Positions 9,840 through 20,949 of a stretch of DNA of 64,000 nt are shown piece after piece. Every line of letters begins with the position of its first letter. Within the stretch, counting starts at the first letter, position 1. Source of the stretch: Epiperipatus broadwayi (lineage: Eukaryota > Onychophora > Udeonychophora > Euonychophora > Peripatidae); assembly GCA_028023455.1 (NCBI GenBank), contig JAQFVV010006551.1:765243-829242 (forward strand), read 5' to 3'. The notes beneath the pieces are model-generated. The model saw only the letters and a list, made by a program, of their open reading frames with translations. It searched no databases and was not told the DNA's origin. The position numbers were made by a program, and so were the translations under genes.

Positions 9840-12450
9840 TCACTCATTGCCATCTGTACATTGCACACTTGGAACAATTCTGCATTCCCTCACCCAGTCT
9901 TTCCACAGATCCATAGATAAGCACTTTATTTTGGACAAAAGATGTTTCTTCAGCATTTCTCACACTTCTATGGGAGGAAAACAATGATCCACCTATGATA
10001 TTAGCAGTTTAGCCAGAAAACATTGCATGGTAATTAATTATATATAATGTTTTTAAATCAGCTACAGTTTGCATTTTATAGATTTTATACACAATAAAAG
10101 ATTATTTCATAGTTTTACTTCAAATACTAGTGATCTTTCTTATCCTTCAGTTTGTGTTCAAATAGAATTGTTATAATTATTTTATTTAATATCAGTTCAA
10201 AACAATTCTCTGATTTTATTCAATCACATGAAATTCTCTATTCCCTTCACTTCAAATATTTCTTTGACTTATTGTGATCCTTGTAAGATGGTCAGAATGG
10301 AATTGATGAATGGTGAGTTTATGCCAATAAGAATGATATACAACTTGCAATTCATAAGAAGATTGGTGAATGAATACAAAAGAGAAGGTAGAATAATGGT
10401 GTTAGTGAGGATTTGGATATGTAGATTAATTGAGAGGGAATCAAAAGCTGGTTGTATGTCAAGATGAGCTGCAATGGAAGTGTCTTATTTTATTAAATTG
10501 AGTTTAAAATTGTCATGAATAAGGGTGCTGCTTGGCTCATGGAGGAATTTTTGATTTACTGCAGACATGACAATAATGGAAGGATGGGGAAAGAGATCAA
10601 TTTCATTCTTTATTACCTTCTCAAGTATTTTTTTGGCTAGTGGGTCCATGGAAATAGATTGAAGGTTGGTTAGACCAGATATAGATTCAGGTTTTTTAGT
10701 GAAGTGCACTATTGCAATTAAATGTAAATGTTTTACACCATATACCCACTGGGATATGGTCAGGCCTTGAAAAATATAATTCAGTAAAATAACTATAAGG
10801 ACTCAAAATGACTCCAAAGATTTTTTAAGACCTAGGGTGACAAGAACTTTTAATTTGTAGTTTCTGTTGGTCAAAATTGTGTATGAATGGAGAGAATATA
10901 TTCTCAGTCTGAAGTTTTATTTTTAAAGTGCAGGTATATAAAGTTGAACATATTATGTCTGGTACATATGTCCATTTCTGTTTGAAGTGCCTTAAGGACT
11001 TTTGATGATGATGGATGACCCATTTTCCATTGTAAATATGCTCACATTCAGGTATGATGTTAAATTAAGCAAATATTTTTAATGGTAAGGTAGTTTTTCA
11101 ACTGCATGCAGACATAATGATAAATTTGCATAAGACTGAGTAAATGTTGGTGTGTTTGGTGGTTGTGATTAGTAGTAGCATTTTGCTTAATTAACTCATT
11201 GGCCAATGTTAGAAAATGTGAGGAAGAGGGGAGAATACCATATTAAGTGTTGTATGTTAAATGATTCTATTAAATGGTAATATGTGTGGGAAAGTAAGGT
11301 AATTCTGAACTAGGTCTATAGCCATTTGGTGAAGTTTGTTTAACATGGTATATGATTTGAGGAAAACATAACCTCAACAGTAAATGAGGAAAAAAATACA
11401 TGGAATTGTTTAATGTTGTCTAAAGTTCATTAAGGTTAAGTAGGCTGAGTGATATCGGAATGGAGTGGTGTTAAGTTTAAGGTTCTATTAAGTGATGAAA
11501 TGTTGGAGAGTAAAAATATAGATTGATGAGTGTGGCATTCCAGTTGTTGTAAAATGTGATTGACCAGGTGATATTAAAACCCTGGGCATTTGTTAGTGGG
11601 ATGTTTAAGAGATGAAGTCATTTATTTATAAAAAATGTATAATCCAGAAAATGAAATCCCTTATTGATATGGTCAGGTATAGATTAGTTTCAAAAATTGA
11701 ATTGATGTTTTGGATAATATATGAGATGACTGTAAGTCAAGGCAAAATATAGATGAATGCCATATTTAGTTCTGCTATATGGAGTTGAAAAGTGGTAATT
11801 TGTAAGTGACCATCTATAAATAGTATTTTAAATTATGTAAATGGGTAATTGGAAGTGATGAGAATACCAATGCCTACTGATGATAAGGAAGTATCTCTAC
11901 AGCAAATGCACAATTCATGTCTATGGAGATAAGCAGTGAGGTCATGTTGAGATCTACTGTAAATTTTGGATTAGAACAATTTGAGGACATGAGGTTGAAT
12001 GATAACAAGCCACTTCTAGAGTTTGTGTAGCTTTGATGGTGAATTGAGGCCATGGATATTATTTTTAATTTCATGGAGTATAAAGATAATTAATGCTGTC
12101 AAGGGAGAGGGTTAAGCAAGAATCTTTGATATGGTATGTGAAGCTGCTGATATGGAATATTAATGAGTGTGATTGTGTGATGATCAATTGGGACTGAGGG
12201 TAATTGATTAGCTTAGTTGGATAGATTGAAATATTGCTGTTGCTGATTCAGAAGACAAACAAGATGTCATCAAGGTTTACATTGAAGTGGTAGTTTGAAT
12301 GGTCTTGTAGGCATTGTCAACAATCTCAGTGATGAGTGGTATGTAATCTGGATCATTCGTTTTTGATCTTTTTTGTTGAATATTTTTCTTGCCCTTTTCA
12401 GGTTTTCTTTGGGTTTTATTAAGGGGGTTATGGTGGAGCTGTGTCCATGA
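9840..12450 (-). pseudogene. LINE-C: badly decayed non-LTR retrotransposon
   Basis: Three separated islands on the minus strand are recognisable in the expected order. Near 12251-12302 a frame gives HFNVNLDDIL, resembling the GDFN block of an apurinic-type endonuclease. At 10485-10709 a frame contains LTNLQSISMDPLAKKILEKV, closely matching LINE-B (LTNLQSISMGPLPIKIIEKI). At 9840-9914 a frame contains LWKDWVRE and VPSVQCTDG, matching the LWKS...IPSVQVALDG block of LINE-A. Frameshifts and stops separate them, and the polymerase palm seems lost or unreadable. Both ends are uncertain. Confidence 0.6.
10485..10709 (-). pseudogene. LINE-C reverse transcriptase fingers fragment
   Basis: This 74-codon open frame carries the segment before motif A of non-LTR reverse transcriptases: SGLTNLQSISMDPL, then KKILEKVIKNEI, then a QKFLHEPSSTL-like stretch corresponding to the canonical Q-x-GF-x-x-x-x-ST. 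The equivalent parts of LINE-A (IHPISMTPLLIKTIESII) and LINE-B (LQSISMGPLPIKIIEKII) align without gaps. The apparent start methionine has no meaning, because the fragment sits mid-protein. It is non-functional. Confidence 0.65.
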
Positions 12451-12699
12451 TATTTATTGAAATTTCACTTACTCCTTTGTTATGTTAACTCTGTGCCAAG
12501 TTTTAATGTGGGTCTATCTCATGGTTGTGTTGGGCAATTGTGCTATATCCTAGCATTCTTATTTTATCAGGGTTCATTCTGGATGAAAATAGACTGTGAG
12601 TACACAATGAACATTATGAGACATTTGTTCTTGTTTAAGAATAGGATCCATTGACAAAATTGTAAATCTGTGGAGTGAAGAAATTGTAGGGAAGTTACT

Positions 12700-14290
12700 G
12701 ATTATTCAGGGTGGCTGTTGATGCAGGCACCAGCTGATAAGTGGTAAGATATTAAATGGTGACATCTTGTATGATAAATTTGCTTGTGGTGTAGCTAGTG
12801 ATGAAGGTGAGACCAGTATGTTAAAGAACTTAGTTACAAGCTGACCTTGCAGGCCATGACATAGCACTGAAGTTTTAGGCCATAAATGTAAAACTTAAAG
12901 TCACCTCTTGATCAAGGACTTGAGTAAGGATCATATCCAAATCAATCTCTGGGTGCAGTTGAATCTTTAATTTGTAACCATTGCCTGGAATAGTGCAGTG
13001 GTATTCTTAATAAGAGTTGATTGAAAAAAAATGACTTTGACAAAGAGATGGATCATTAAAGTAATGTGTGGTATATCCAAAATACACATTTTTCAGCACC
13101 CTATTGGTGCAGTTGTTCTGATTTGGATTAACTGTTACCAGCACATAGTTCCCAAAGAAAGAAAATTAAGTGGAAAAATGAACTAATATAAGCATAAATA
13201 ATAATGATAAAAATAATGTATAAAACAGATAAATGTATAAAAATAAAATTATATTATTTAACCTAGATATTACTGGATTACTAGTAGTCTTATAAAATTC
13301 ATGAGTATAAATTTAACTTAAGTACCAGAGAAAAGATGGTGAAGGGGGTATTATTTTCCAGAAAAGTTGAATTTTATAGTTGTACTTATGTACAAATGTA
13401 TGTAATAGTTTTTATGTCTTCATTTAGAAGTTTTGTTAATCTTGATCTTGTAGAAAGAATTTGTCCTAGTATTTTTTATATTGCGAAGTGCATTCAATTG
13501 TATGGCATATTTGTCAGTGGATAGCAGTTTGTTGGTTTTTCAGCAAGTAAAGTTAGTCATTCAATGGGTATAGGTTATATATTGGAAAGTGAAGTTTGTC
13601 TCTTGACACATTAGCTGCTCATAATTGTTAACATAACTACTGCTAGCAGAAGTTCGGGATACCACATTGCTACACAGACAACGATGACAATTTCAATAAA
13701 AGCAGAATCGACAGAAGAATGAAATATAATTCTAAGCTGATCTTTTTATAGCACTAAACTTTTAATTAATTGGCCCAAATTTCCAAAAAATTTTTAATTA
13801 ACAAAGCCTGTGATTGGCTGTTTACATTTTAAAACCTAGATAAGCCAATAATTAATTATTTCATCAATAGTTTTACTAGAATTTTCTTAAGCCTTTAAAC
13901 CAATAATTATTTCATCAAAAATTTGTTTAATTAGATAACTATGTAATACTTGGAATATTAAAATCAGAAACATGGCTTAATAAAAGAAAATTGATTTTTA
14001 AAAAATTTCAATTAATAAAACAAAATAATTAAGAATTGATAATAGTTTTAGAGATTAAGTACGTTTCTGTAATATAAATTTTAAAAAGATTTATAATAAT
14101 TTTCATTACCAAGTGTTTTTGTTCAAACTAAACTAATATTGACTAATCTTAATAAACCCAGAACTCTATCGATGTGTGCACATATATATTACATGCATAT
14201 ATTTTAAGAAAAGAGCTGAAATTAAGTTTGTGCTTTGCTAACTATGAAATATTTTAAATTAACTTAAATATTGAGATAGAAAAGATCTAC
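12700..14290. other. Intergenic sequence with no recognised element
   Basis: 12.7-13.1 kb may still be LINE-C upstream sequence: it has somewhat higher G on the plus strand, but I cannot read a domain. From 13.2 kb the sequence is AT-rich. A short motif (aaaccaataattatttcatcaaaa) recurs imperfectly at 13843-13866 and 13898-13921. The small frame at 13336-13524 has no recognisable feature. Confidence 0.5.
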
Positions 14291-14292
14291 CT

Positions 14293-14295
<3 letters not shown>

Positions 14296-14340
<45 letters not shown>
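14296..14340. repeat. (TA)n(TG)n microsatellite
   Basis: About 28 bp of TA followed by about 16 bp of TG. On the minus strand it lies directly beyond the non-coding sequence following the LINE-D ORF1, and may be that element's simple-repeat 3' tail. Confidence 0.9.
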
Positions 14341-14912
14341 CCCTCACCAAAGGGAAACTGAAGTAAAGAATCTGGCTAACTAGGATATAAGTATAGTAAA
14401 CTACAGTCTAGTTACATAAACAATAACTATTAGAAATAATACTATTCTGACTAACTCAAGATATACTACTAATATACAGTATCTAATAAAAAAGCAATAT
14501 TTTCCAATAATTAACTATAAGAAACTTATTAAGTTAAAATATAATAACACTTAGGTTCACAATAAATAATTAGGTTCCAATTAAAATACTTAACTCATTT
14601 ATTTTACTAATAAATTTAATTTATGACTAGCTCATTATTATAAACAAAATATGGTTCGATTAAATAACAAATATAATTATCAAAACTCTTCACATGAGAC
14701 ATTCAGCAAGGTACAATCGATTAAACATTGAGTATATACCCCTAAAGATATATTCCCAATAACATAAGAATATTACCCTACCAAATTCACATAATATTCT
14801 CATGATTTTTAAACACACAAATAATTCTGACATACAACTTACAAATTTATTTTAGAAATAACAATACATTAATTACTACTCCTCTAATAAAATACTAATT
14901 GAAAATTTAACA

Positions 14913-15075
14913 TTAACTGATATTTAAACGACTCCCAAATGTTGAAATATTACAACCTTTAGGCCAAATCTCTGGTAAAAGAGCATCTTCGATCACTGAC
15001 ACAGACAGAGATATATAAAATGATGCATATCTTTTGTTATTTAGATTAAGTTTGTAACAAACAACAGACACATTT
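14913..15075 (-). pseudogene. LINE-D ORF1, C-terminal part (downstream of the LINE-A insertion)
   Basis: The minus-strand frame continues from 17028 across the target-site duplication into this segment and ends at TAA 14913-14915. It contains KRYASFYISL and then LPEIWPKGCNISTF. This matches the RNA-binding C-terminal domain of ORF1 proteins of CR1/L2/Jockey-type elements (SF-x-I ... W-P-x-G-x-x-V/I-x-x-F). The frame is continuous once LINE-A and one duplication copy are discounted, which shows that LINE-A inserted into a readable gene. Confidence 0.65.
15060..15075. repeat. Target-site duplication of LINE-A, left copy
   Basis: aacaacagacacattt, 16 bp, is identical to 17012-17027. It lies at the exact point where LINE-D ORF1 reading is interrupted. 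Confidence 0.9.
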
Positions 15076-15082
15076 CTATCCA

Positions 15083-15847
15083 GTGGCAATGGTCCCTTTT
15101 CTTAAGAAGAAATTAACTCCTTCTTCATTATCTAATATTCATCCTATTTCTATGACACCTCTTTTAATAAAGACTATTGAATCTATTATTAAAGATCATA
15201 TACAGAATAATATTTATCTTCATTTATCAAAATTTCAATTTGCAAAGAAGGGTCATTCAACAACTGAAGCTGTTCAGATTTTCCTTCTTCTCCTTCTTCT
15301 AATTGAGTATATTAGGCAGCATAATAAATCAAAACCTGTGGTCATTCAGCTGGACTTCACATCGGCCTTTGATTGTGTTCTGCCCTTTGTTGTGTTTCAG
15401 ACTCTTTGGGATTATCAGGTTTCTACTCCATATGTCCATATTATAGCCAATCTTCTACTTAACAGGTCCATCTTTACTTCATTGGATGGTAAACTTGCAG
15501 ATGGTTTTCATCTGCATCTCTCAGTGCCACAAGGATCTCCTCTTGCTACATTATGTTTTATTACATATTTAAATCCATTACTTTTACAGATAGAATCTAA
15601 ACTACCTGGTATCTATGTTCCTGCTCTTAAACAGACTATTTATCATATTTCTTATGTTAATTATGTCTCTGTCTTTCTTCCAGATAAATCTTTTTTTCCG
15701 GCTTTGTTGCTAATATTGGACATTTTTCTAATACTTTTAATCTTCATATTAATGTTACAAAATCTGCAATGTGGAAAATTAAATCTGGTTTGTCAATTAT
15801 TTCAACTTTCACCGCCAAGCCTCAGTCTTTCCTTGGCTTTCCAATAG
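15083..15847 (+). pseudogene. LINE-A reverse transcriptase domain
   Basis: A 254-codon frame. Seen in order: the fingers segment IHPISMTPLLIKTIESII, the FQFAKKGHSTTEAV block (residues about 50-60), motif A VIQLDFTSAFD (about residue 92), motif B VPQGSPLATL (about 150), and motif C decayed to YVNY where YADD is expected, so the catalytic aspartate pair is lost. The enzyme would copy element RNA at a nicked chromosomal site. The listed methionine is not a true start, since the copy is truncated upstream. Confidence 0.8.
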
Positions 15848-15953
15848 TTTTATCTCATTCAGTAATTACAAGGCAGATCCAAAATATTATTCTTAATAAA
15901 ACAAAGTGGATAGTTGCATTATAAACATTTTGCTTATGGGTTAGGTTACACTC

Positions 15954-16352
15954 TTGAACTCTTTGGTCTATTCAAGGCTTAGTTATTACTTACCAATTAT
16001 TAGACCAACGAAGCATTTTGAGAGGGCTATAAATTCGCTTTGTTCAAAATTATTTTGGAAAAACAAAGTGGTAGCCATCAGTATTGCTAAAATTCAAATG
16101 CCAAAGCTTTTAAATGGTCTAAGTTTGCACTCAGTCTCAATTCTATATCTCCAGAGATTTATATCTTTTCTTCATGTAACTTGTCAAAAGTTTGCTCAGT
16201 TATCTCTTCCTTTGGTTATTGATCCTACAGATATGCCAACTCCATTTTCACGTTATTGGATTGCTTATTTATGGAAGTCGGTTATTAAATCGATACCCTC
16301 AGTTCAAGTTGCACTTGATGGGAAATTGAAGTTCTGGGATGTTTATAAATGA
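15954..16352 (+). pseudogene. LINE-A thumb/connection region
   Basis: A 132-codon frame after a frameshift from the reverse transcriptase block. It contains SLYSR-like and LFWKNK segments and then LWKSVIKSIPSVQVALDG near the end. This last block is matched by LWKDWVRE...VPSVQCTDG in LINE-C, which identifies it as the conserved region between the polymerase and the terminal zinc knuckle. It ends at TGA 16350-16352. Confidence 0.65.
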
Positions 16353-16502
16353 AAATTTCCATGTTATACTCCTCTTTTGACTTCATTAGGTGTTTCAAGT
16401 AAAGTTCTCTTGCGTAAAATGAAACTTCTTTTCATTGAAGCAAGACATGTTGATTTTGTACTTAAACTGAATTTAAATGCTCTCCCAACAAGTTAATTTT
16501 TA

Positions 16503-16814
16503 GTGACCAGCAGAAGCTTTATTAGGATTTTGTCTCAGTGTAAGTTGTGTAGATTGTATGATGAGACAATACATCATATGTTCTATATTTGTCCTGCTCT
16601 TAAGTTGATTAGGGACTTTATTGTTGAGAATGTCTCTCTGGATCTTAGGGATGCTCTTTCTGTTTGTAATACTCTCAAAAAGGGATCTTTTGTAGCAACA
16701 AGATTATCTATCTTTATTACATTTTCTTTATGGTTGATGCGTTGCAGGCTCATCTTTGGTCATTCTCAGGACTCGGCACTAACTGTCTTTATCAAGCTCC
16801 TTGACCAAGTCTAG
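16503..16814 (+). pseudogene. LINE-A C-terminal CCHC zinc-knuckle region
   Basis: A 103-codon frame with CKLCRLYDETIHHMFYIC, that is C-x2-C-x8-H-x4-C, the C-terminal knuckle common in L1/CR1-type reverse transcriptases, followed by the usual Pro-Ala-Leu-Lys segment. LINE-B has the same arrangement. It ends at TAG 16812-16814. The following sequence to 17011 is the 3' untranslated region. Confidence 0.75.
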
Positions 16815-17011
16815 CAGCGAGACTCTCTGCTTTCACCTGTGAGTCTATACGATGATACTTGGGTGAAAGTTTCGTTTTCCTCTTAGTCTTATTAAGATAT
16901 CTTTTTCTCTGCATCGATTTTTCAAGTTTCATTCTGAATGCTATGTATTTTTTTTATTAAGTTTAACTGTATATTATTATGTTACTATATTTAATAAATT
17001 TATTTTAAAAC

Positions 17012-17027
17012 AACAACAGACACATTT
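17012..17027. repeat. Target-site duplication of LINE-A, right copy
   Basis: Identical 16 bp partner of 15060-15075. Confidence 0.9.
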
Positions 17028-18357
17028 AATTTAGTTTCCAAATAATTCTTCATGTCAATAGTTTTAGTGCTACAATCCATTCTACTTAAAAACATTTTTT
17101 TATATAAAATATGTAGCTTAATAGCTTTAAGTGTAGCATCAACAGATGCCTCTATAAGAAACGATTTATTATGACGTTTACACCAAATATTCTTTATTAG
17201 ATTTATTTATTCTATTTTTTTTACTACTTTTATAAGTAACTGTTTTAAAACCATCATCTACAATTAAATTAGTTTGTTCAGAATTAATCTGAAAATTCTG
17301 TTCATCTTTAACTAATTCATTCTTCATTTCCTGTTTGGCAGCAACATTTAGGTCCACACTCAAAGTTGAATCAGATCTTTTATTATTTTCACTAGTATAC
17401 ATCATTTTACTTTCATTTAAAATACCTGTCTCTTTACTATTAATTAAAATATTATCTGTACCATCAGTATTAATTTTGTTAAAAGAAATACAGTCCACGT
17501 ATTTATTGGCCTAACTGTTTTTAACGTTACCATTTATCAATTCTTTTACATTTATAAAATTTCATTTCTCCATTATTTTTTAACAAAAGTGATTTTAACA
17601 CATAATTCTCCTTAAACAACTTATCAATTTGTATAAACATATTTTGAATACTTTCAGTAAAATACTATAATTAGCTGGCTCAATATTTTCAAAGTCTTGC
17701 CCAAAAATACCATGTGATGTGCGCATTCTTCAGAATTTCCAGTAATTAAAGACTTATTAATATAATTATCTTTATATAAAGTATTTTCTAAATCCATTAA
17801 TTCCCCTGAAGTAATAACATTATTTCCAGTATTCCAAGACTCCTTTTCAATAACTTTAAATGAACCAAAAAAATAATCTGCCTTCGTTTGACTATAATTA
17901 TCCGAGGTAACAGAAAAATAATCTACCGTTGTTTGACATTACAGAAGAATATTCTATCTGCATTTTACTGTAATTATTGGAGTTAACAGAAAACAAAACA
18001 GAATAACTATAATTTAGTATTTGATCACAATTAACCAAAACCTTATCATTAATAATAGAACAATTTTAACACAATATTTGATTGGAATTATCCAATTCCT
18101 TTTCACGAATACAATCTGAATGAAATTTTTTGACTTCTTTATCATTAAACCTACCAACTTGACAAGTTGGACACAAAAAATGATTTACACCTCCAACCTG
18201 TTAATAACTCCAAATCTAAAACTTGCAATTTTATACATTTAATATGAAATACTTTTTTACAAACACCTTTGCAGAAAATTTTTGATTGTTTAGGAAAAAT
18301 GTCTCTCAGACAAAATCCACATGCGTTCTTAAGCAGTGCCATTTTGAATAATAACAA
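17028..18357 (-). pseudogene. LINE-D ORF1, N-terminal and central part with PHD-type finger
   Basis: The likely start is the second methionine (MALLKNACGFC) at about 18342, on the minus strand. The N-terminus has a PHD-like zinc finger: CGFC, then CKGVC, then FHIKC, then WRC, with the last pair CPTC recovered one frame over near 18165. A Ser/Asn-rich linker follows (17498-17178 includes DDGFKTVTYKSSKKNR, a basic segment typical before the RNA-binding domain). A single-base shift near 17190 then leads to SVDATLKAIKLHIL and TIDMKNYLETKLN, which runs into the duplication. PHD-containing ORF1 proteins are known from CR1/L2-like LINEs and bind element RNA. Several frameshifts and stops are present. 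Confidence 0.65.
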
Positions 18358-18372
18358 TAACGGAGATAATAG

Positions 18373-18386
18373 TGATGATGATGATG

Positions 18387-18418
<32 letters not shown>
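18373..18418. repeat. (GAT)n(AAT)n microsatellite
   Basis: About five GAT units followed by about eleven AAT units. It sits between the 5' side of LINE-D and the start of LINE-B. The Asn-rich and Tyr-rich frames across it are translation artefacts. Confidence 0.95.
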
Positions 18419-18491
18419 TTGGCCCAACAGAAACAAAAGCACCTTTTATCACAAATGTCTTTCTAGAAAAACTAAACAGTATCCCAAATTC

Positions 18492-18834
18492 ATGCCACCC
18501 AGGTAGCCCTGGAATTCCAGCTTTTGTCTTAAAACACATTAGTCAATTCACTGCCAAATATTTATGCAATTTAGAAAACCATATAACACAAAAAATACAG
18601 TACATGGAAGGAGTGTACCCAATTGCAATTGTTCCTTTCAACAAAACAAAACATATTACTCCCTCACTAACTAATTTACAATCTATATCCATGGGGCCAT
18701 TACCGATTAAAATCATAGAAAAAATCATAAAGCAAGAAATTGAGCCACACATAACAATGCTTATTTCAAAAACCAATTTGTGGAAAAAAATTCATCAACA
18801 TTACAAGCAACTCTATTCTTTAAAACAATCCTAG
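18492..18834 (+). pseudogene. LINE-B reverse transcriptase, N-terminal (fingers) part
   Basis: Reading starts upstream of any methionine, with PGIPAFVLKHISQF, corresponding to the D-G-I-P/A block that opens non-LTR reverse transcriptases. It continues with VYPIAIVPFNK and LTNLQSISMGPLPIKIIEKI. Further on, TNLWKKIHQH occupies the place of the canonical QYGF segment. The frame shifts near 18780 into the next block. Confidence 0.7.
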
Positions 18835-19456
18835 CATCAATAAGAAAACAAAAAATATATATCCCCATAGCTGTACAATTAGATATTCAAGCAGCATTTG
18901 ACTCAATAGATATACCTATACTTCAGAAATGCTCAATAACACTGATATACCCAAAACTCATCTATATCTAATAGCAAACTTACTTCTAAATTGTGAAATC
19001 CATATAACCATCAATGGAAGAAACTCCCCATCATTTACTCCTACACAATCAATATCTCAAGGATCACTTCTCAGCTCATTACTATTCATACTATACATTA
19101 ACCCTCTCATTCAAAAAATAGAACAATCTTTTACTGGAATACAGATACTGAGCACTACAGAACATATACCATGCTTAGCATATATGGATGATGTTACTGT
19201 TTTTCTATCATCAAAAAAACAACTCACCCAGCTGCAAAACATTCTTGAAGACTATACCAAGCAATATAAATTGAAATTCAATCCCACAAAAACATCAGCA
19301 TGGTCACTATTTACTGGAAAGCTGTGCACAAACACATACCAATCAAAACCAACTTCTTTTTTTGGTTTTTCTTTCCATATGGGACTTACAGGAATGAGAT
19401 GTCACATACAAAATAGTTTATTATTTATCGATTATATCCTTCTCAAAAGTTTTTAA
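18780..19456 (+). pseudogene. LINE-B reverse transcriptase palm with intact YMDD
   Basis: Two overlapping frames (18780-18971 and 18929-19456) carry motif A AVQLDIQAAFDSID, motif B ISQGSLLSSLLFILYINPL and motif C YMDDVTVFL near 19180-19207. LKFNPTKTSAW follows (motif D/E region). The catalytic Asp pair of motif C is intact, in contrast to LINE-A. At least one frameshift lies between A and B. The domain would synthesise cDNA from element RNA at the integration site. Confidence 0.75.
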
Positions 19457-19894
19457 ATAAAAAATAAAAACCATCTGCAATCAACTACTATGGTCCAAAA
19501 AACAGTAGCAATTTCAACAAGAAGGCTCAATCAACCACTCATTAAAAATGGACTAGGTTGACCCAATATTAACATATTTCACATCCAAAAACAAAGGAAT
19601 CTCATAATTACCACTTTACAGCAATTCACAAAACTAAAACACCTTTTGCAAATCATCCCAACTGATCATCCACCTCCAACTCAATCATACATATCAACAA
19701 TTGTTTAAAAATTTAAAACCACAGCAAACATACCTGAACAATATACAAACAAATATTCATATTGGAATATCTATGATCTCACAAATGAAGTAAATAACAT
19801 TAATGATGTAGCACCAATCTTAGGGATAAACAACAAAAGATTACTAAAAGAATTTAAAAAATAGGCTCTGGAACCAAAATTTTTTGACTTTATT

Positions 19895-20326
19895 TTGAAA
19901 TTAAATCTTGTTGCCATGCCCACAACCTATTTCCTGCATCACAAGAGAATGTACTTCAAAATCGATCCTTTTTGTGGGTTGTGCCATCGATCAGAAGAAA
20001 CCCTACAACACATGCTATACCAATGTACAGCACTTAAACACATAAGAAAAATATTTTTTGACACATACAGAAAACCTAACACATCAATTGAAAATATAAT
20101 TGTTGCATACAGAACAAAATCAATACCAAACTTTAGATCAGCTACTTTTATACTATATGCTTTTTGGTGTACACGGTGCACTTTTATAATAGGAAATAAC
20201 ACCAGGCGGCATCCAGCCACCTTTTGCAACAAATTAACACAAATAAGGAATCAAGATAAAATCATAACAAACCCCCACTTATATGCTGCAACATGGTCTC
20301 TACTAAAAGAACAATCAATGCTATAA
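19895..20326 (+). pseudogene. LINE-B C-terminal CCHC region
   Basis: A 143-codon frame. It includes LNLVAMPTTYFLHHKRM, then CGLCHRSEETLQHMLYQC, giving C-x2-C-x8-H-x4-C like LINE-A, then TALKHIRKIFFDTYR. The region 19457-19894 in between is the decayed thumb segment in changing frames. It ends at TAA 20324-20326, after which the 3' untranslated region begins. Confidence 0.75.
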
Positions 20327-20640
20327 CACAACACTAAGTATCTGACAAAACTACTAGAGAAAAACTTTTTCAATAGCTTTTCAGATTTTTAATTATATGC
20401 ATACAAGCTATAAACAGCAAAAAGATCATCAAAAAGCAACTTGTACATCAACTATTATGAATTTTTTTAAGGACTCATTCAAGTCACAAAAGTTCAAACA
20501 ACTCAAAAAGCCATAAATTGAACTATATCATTCAGATATTCATTTTTATGTAACAGAATAAATCAATGTATATACCAAAATTATGTAAAACACTTTTGAT
20601 GTAACTTTTATAGAATCAATAAAATGCCTTTTTGAAAGCT

Positions 20641-20949
<309 letters not shown>

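Larger units (their letters stand above)
15076..17011 (+). mobile_element. LINE-A: 5'-truncated non-LTR retrotransposon insertion
   Basis: The boundaries are set by the identical 16 bp flanks. The insert starts inside the reverse transcriptase, carries three coding blocks in different frames (15083-15847, 15954-16352, 16503-16814) and about 200 bp of 3' untranslated sequence ending in ttaataaatttattttaaaa. Truncation at the 5' end plus a duplication of this length is the usual result of target-primed reverse transcription. Several frameshifts show it is inactive. Confidence 0.85.
14341..18372 (-). mobile_element. LINE-D: non-LTR element carrying ORF1 only, interrupted by LINE-A
   Basis: The minus strand carries a decayed ORF1 (separate entries) from about 18357 to 14913, split by the LINE-A insertion at 15076-17011. 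After the ORF1 stop, about 570 bp of AT-rich sequence without endonuclease or reverse transcriptase signatures leads to a TG/TA microsatellite at 14296-14340, a typical 3' tail for such elements. I infer either an ORF1-only non-autonomous LINE or a large deletion of ORF2. The 5' side abuts a GAT/AAT microsatellite at 18373-18418. Confidence 0.55.
18430..20640 (+). mobile_element. LINE-B: 5'-truncated non-LTR retrotransposon
   Basis: The coding order is reverse transcriptase fingers, palm, thumb and terminal CCHC knuckle, followed by about 300 bp of 3' untranslated sequence (with aataaa-like strings, ending aaaatgcctttttgaaagc) and then a 0.3 kb trinucleotide tail. The 5' end lies near 18430, downstream of a microsatellite, and is not exactly defined. 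It is related to LINE-A and LINE-C but its own motifs are better preserved. Confidence 0.75.

Noticed and set aside
18269-18539. Asn-rich and Tyr-rich frames
   Set aside because: They cross the GAT/AAT microsatellite. The real coding signal here is the LINE-D PHD finger on the minus strand.
9840-20640. A multi-gene locus or operon-like cluster
   Set aside because: All coding islands are non-LTR retrotransposon pieces on alternating strands with disabling mutations.
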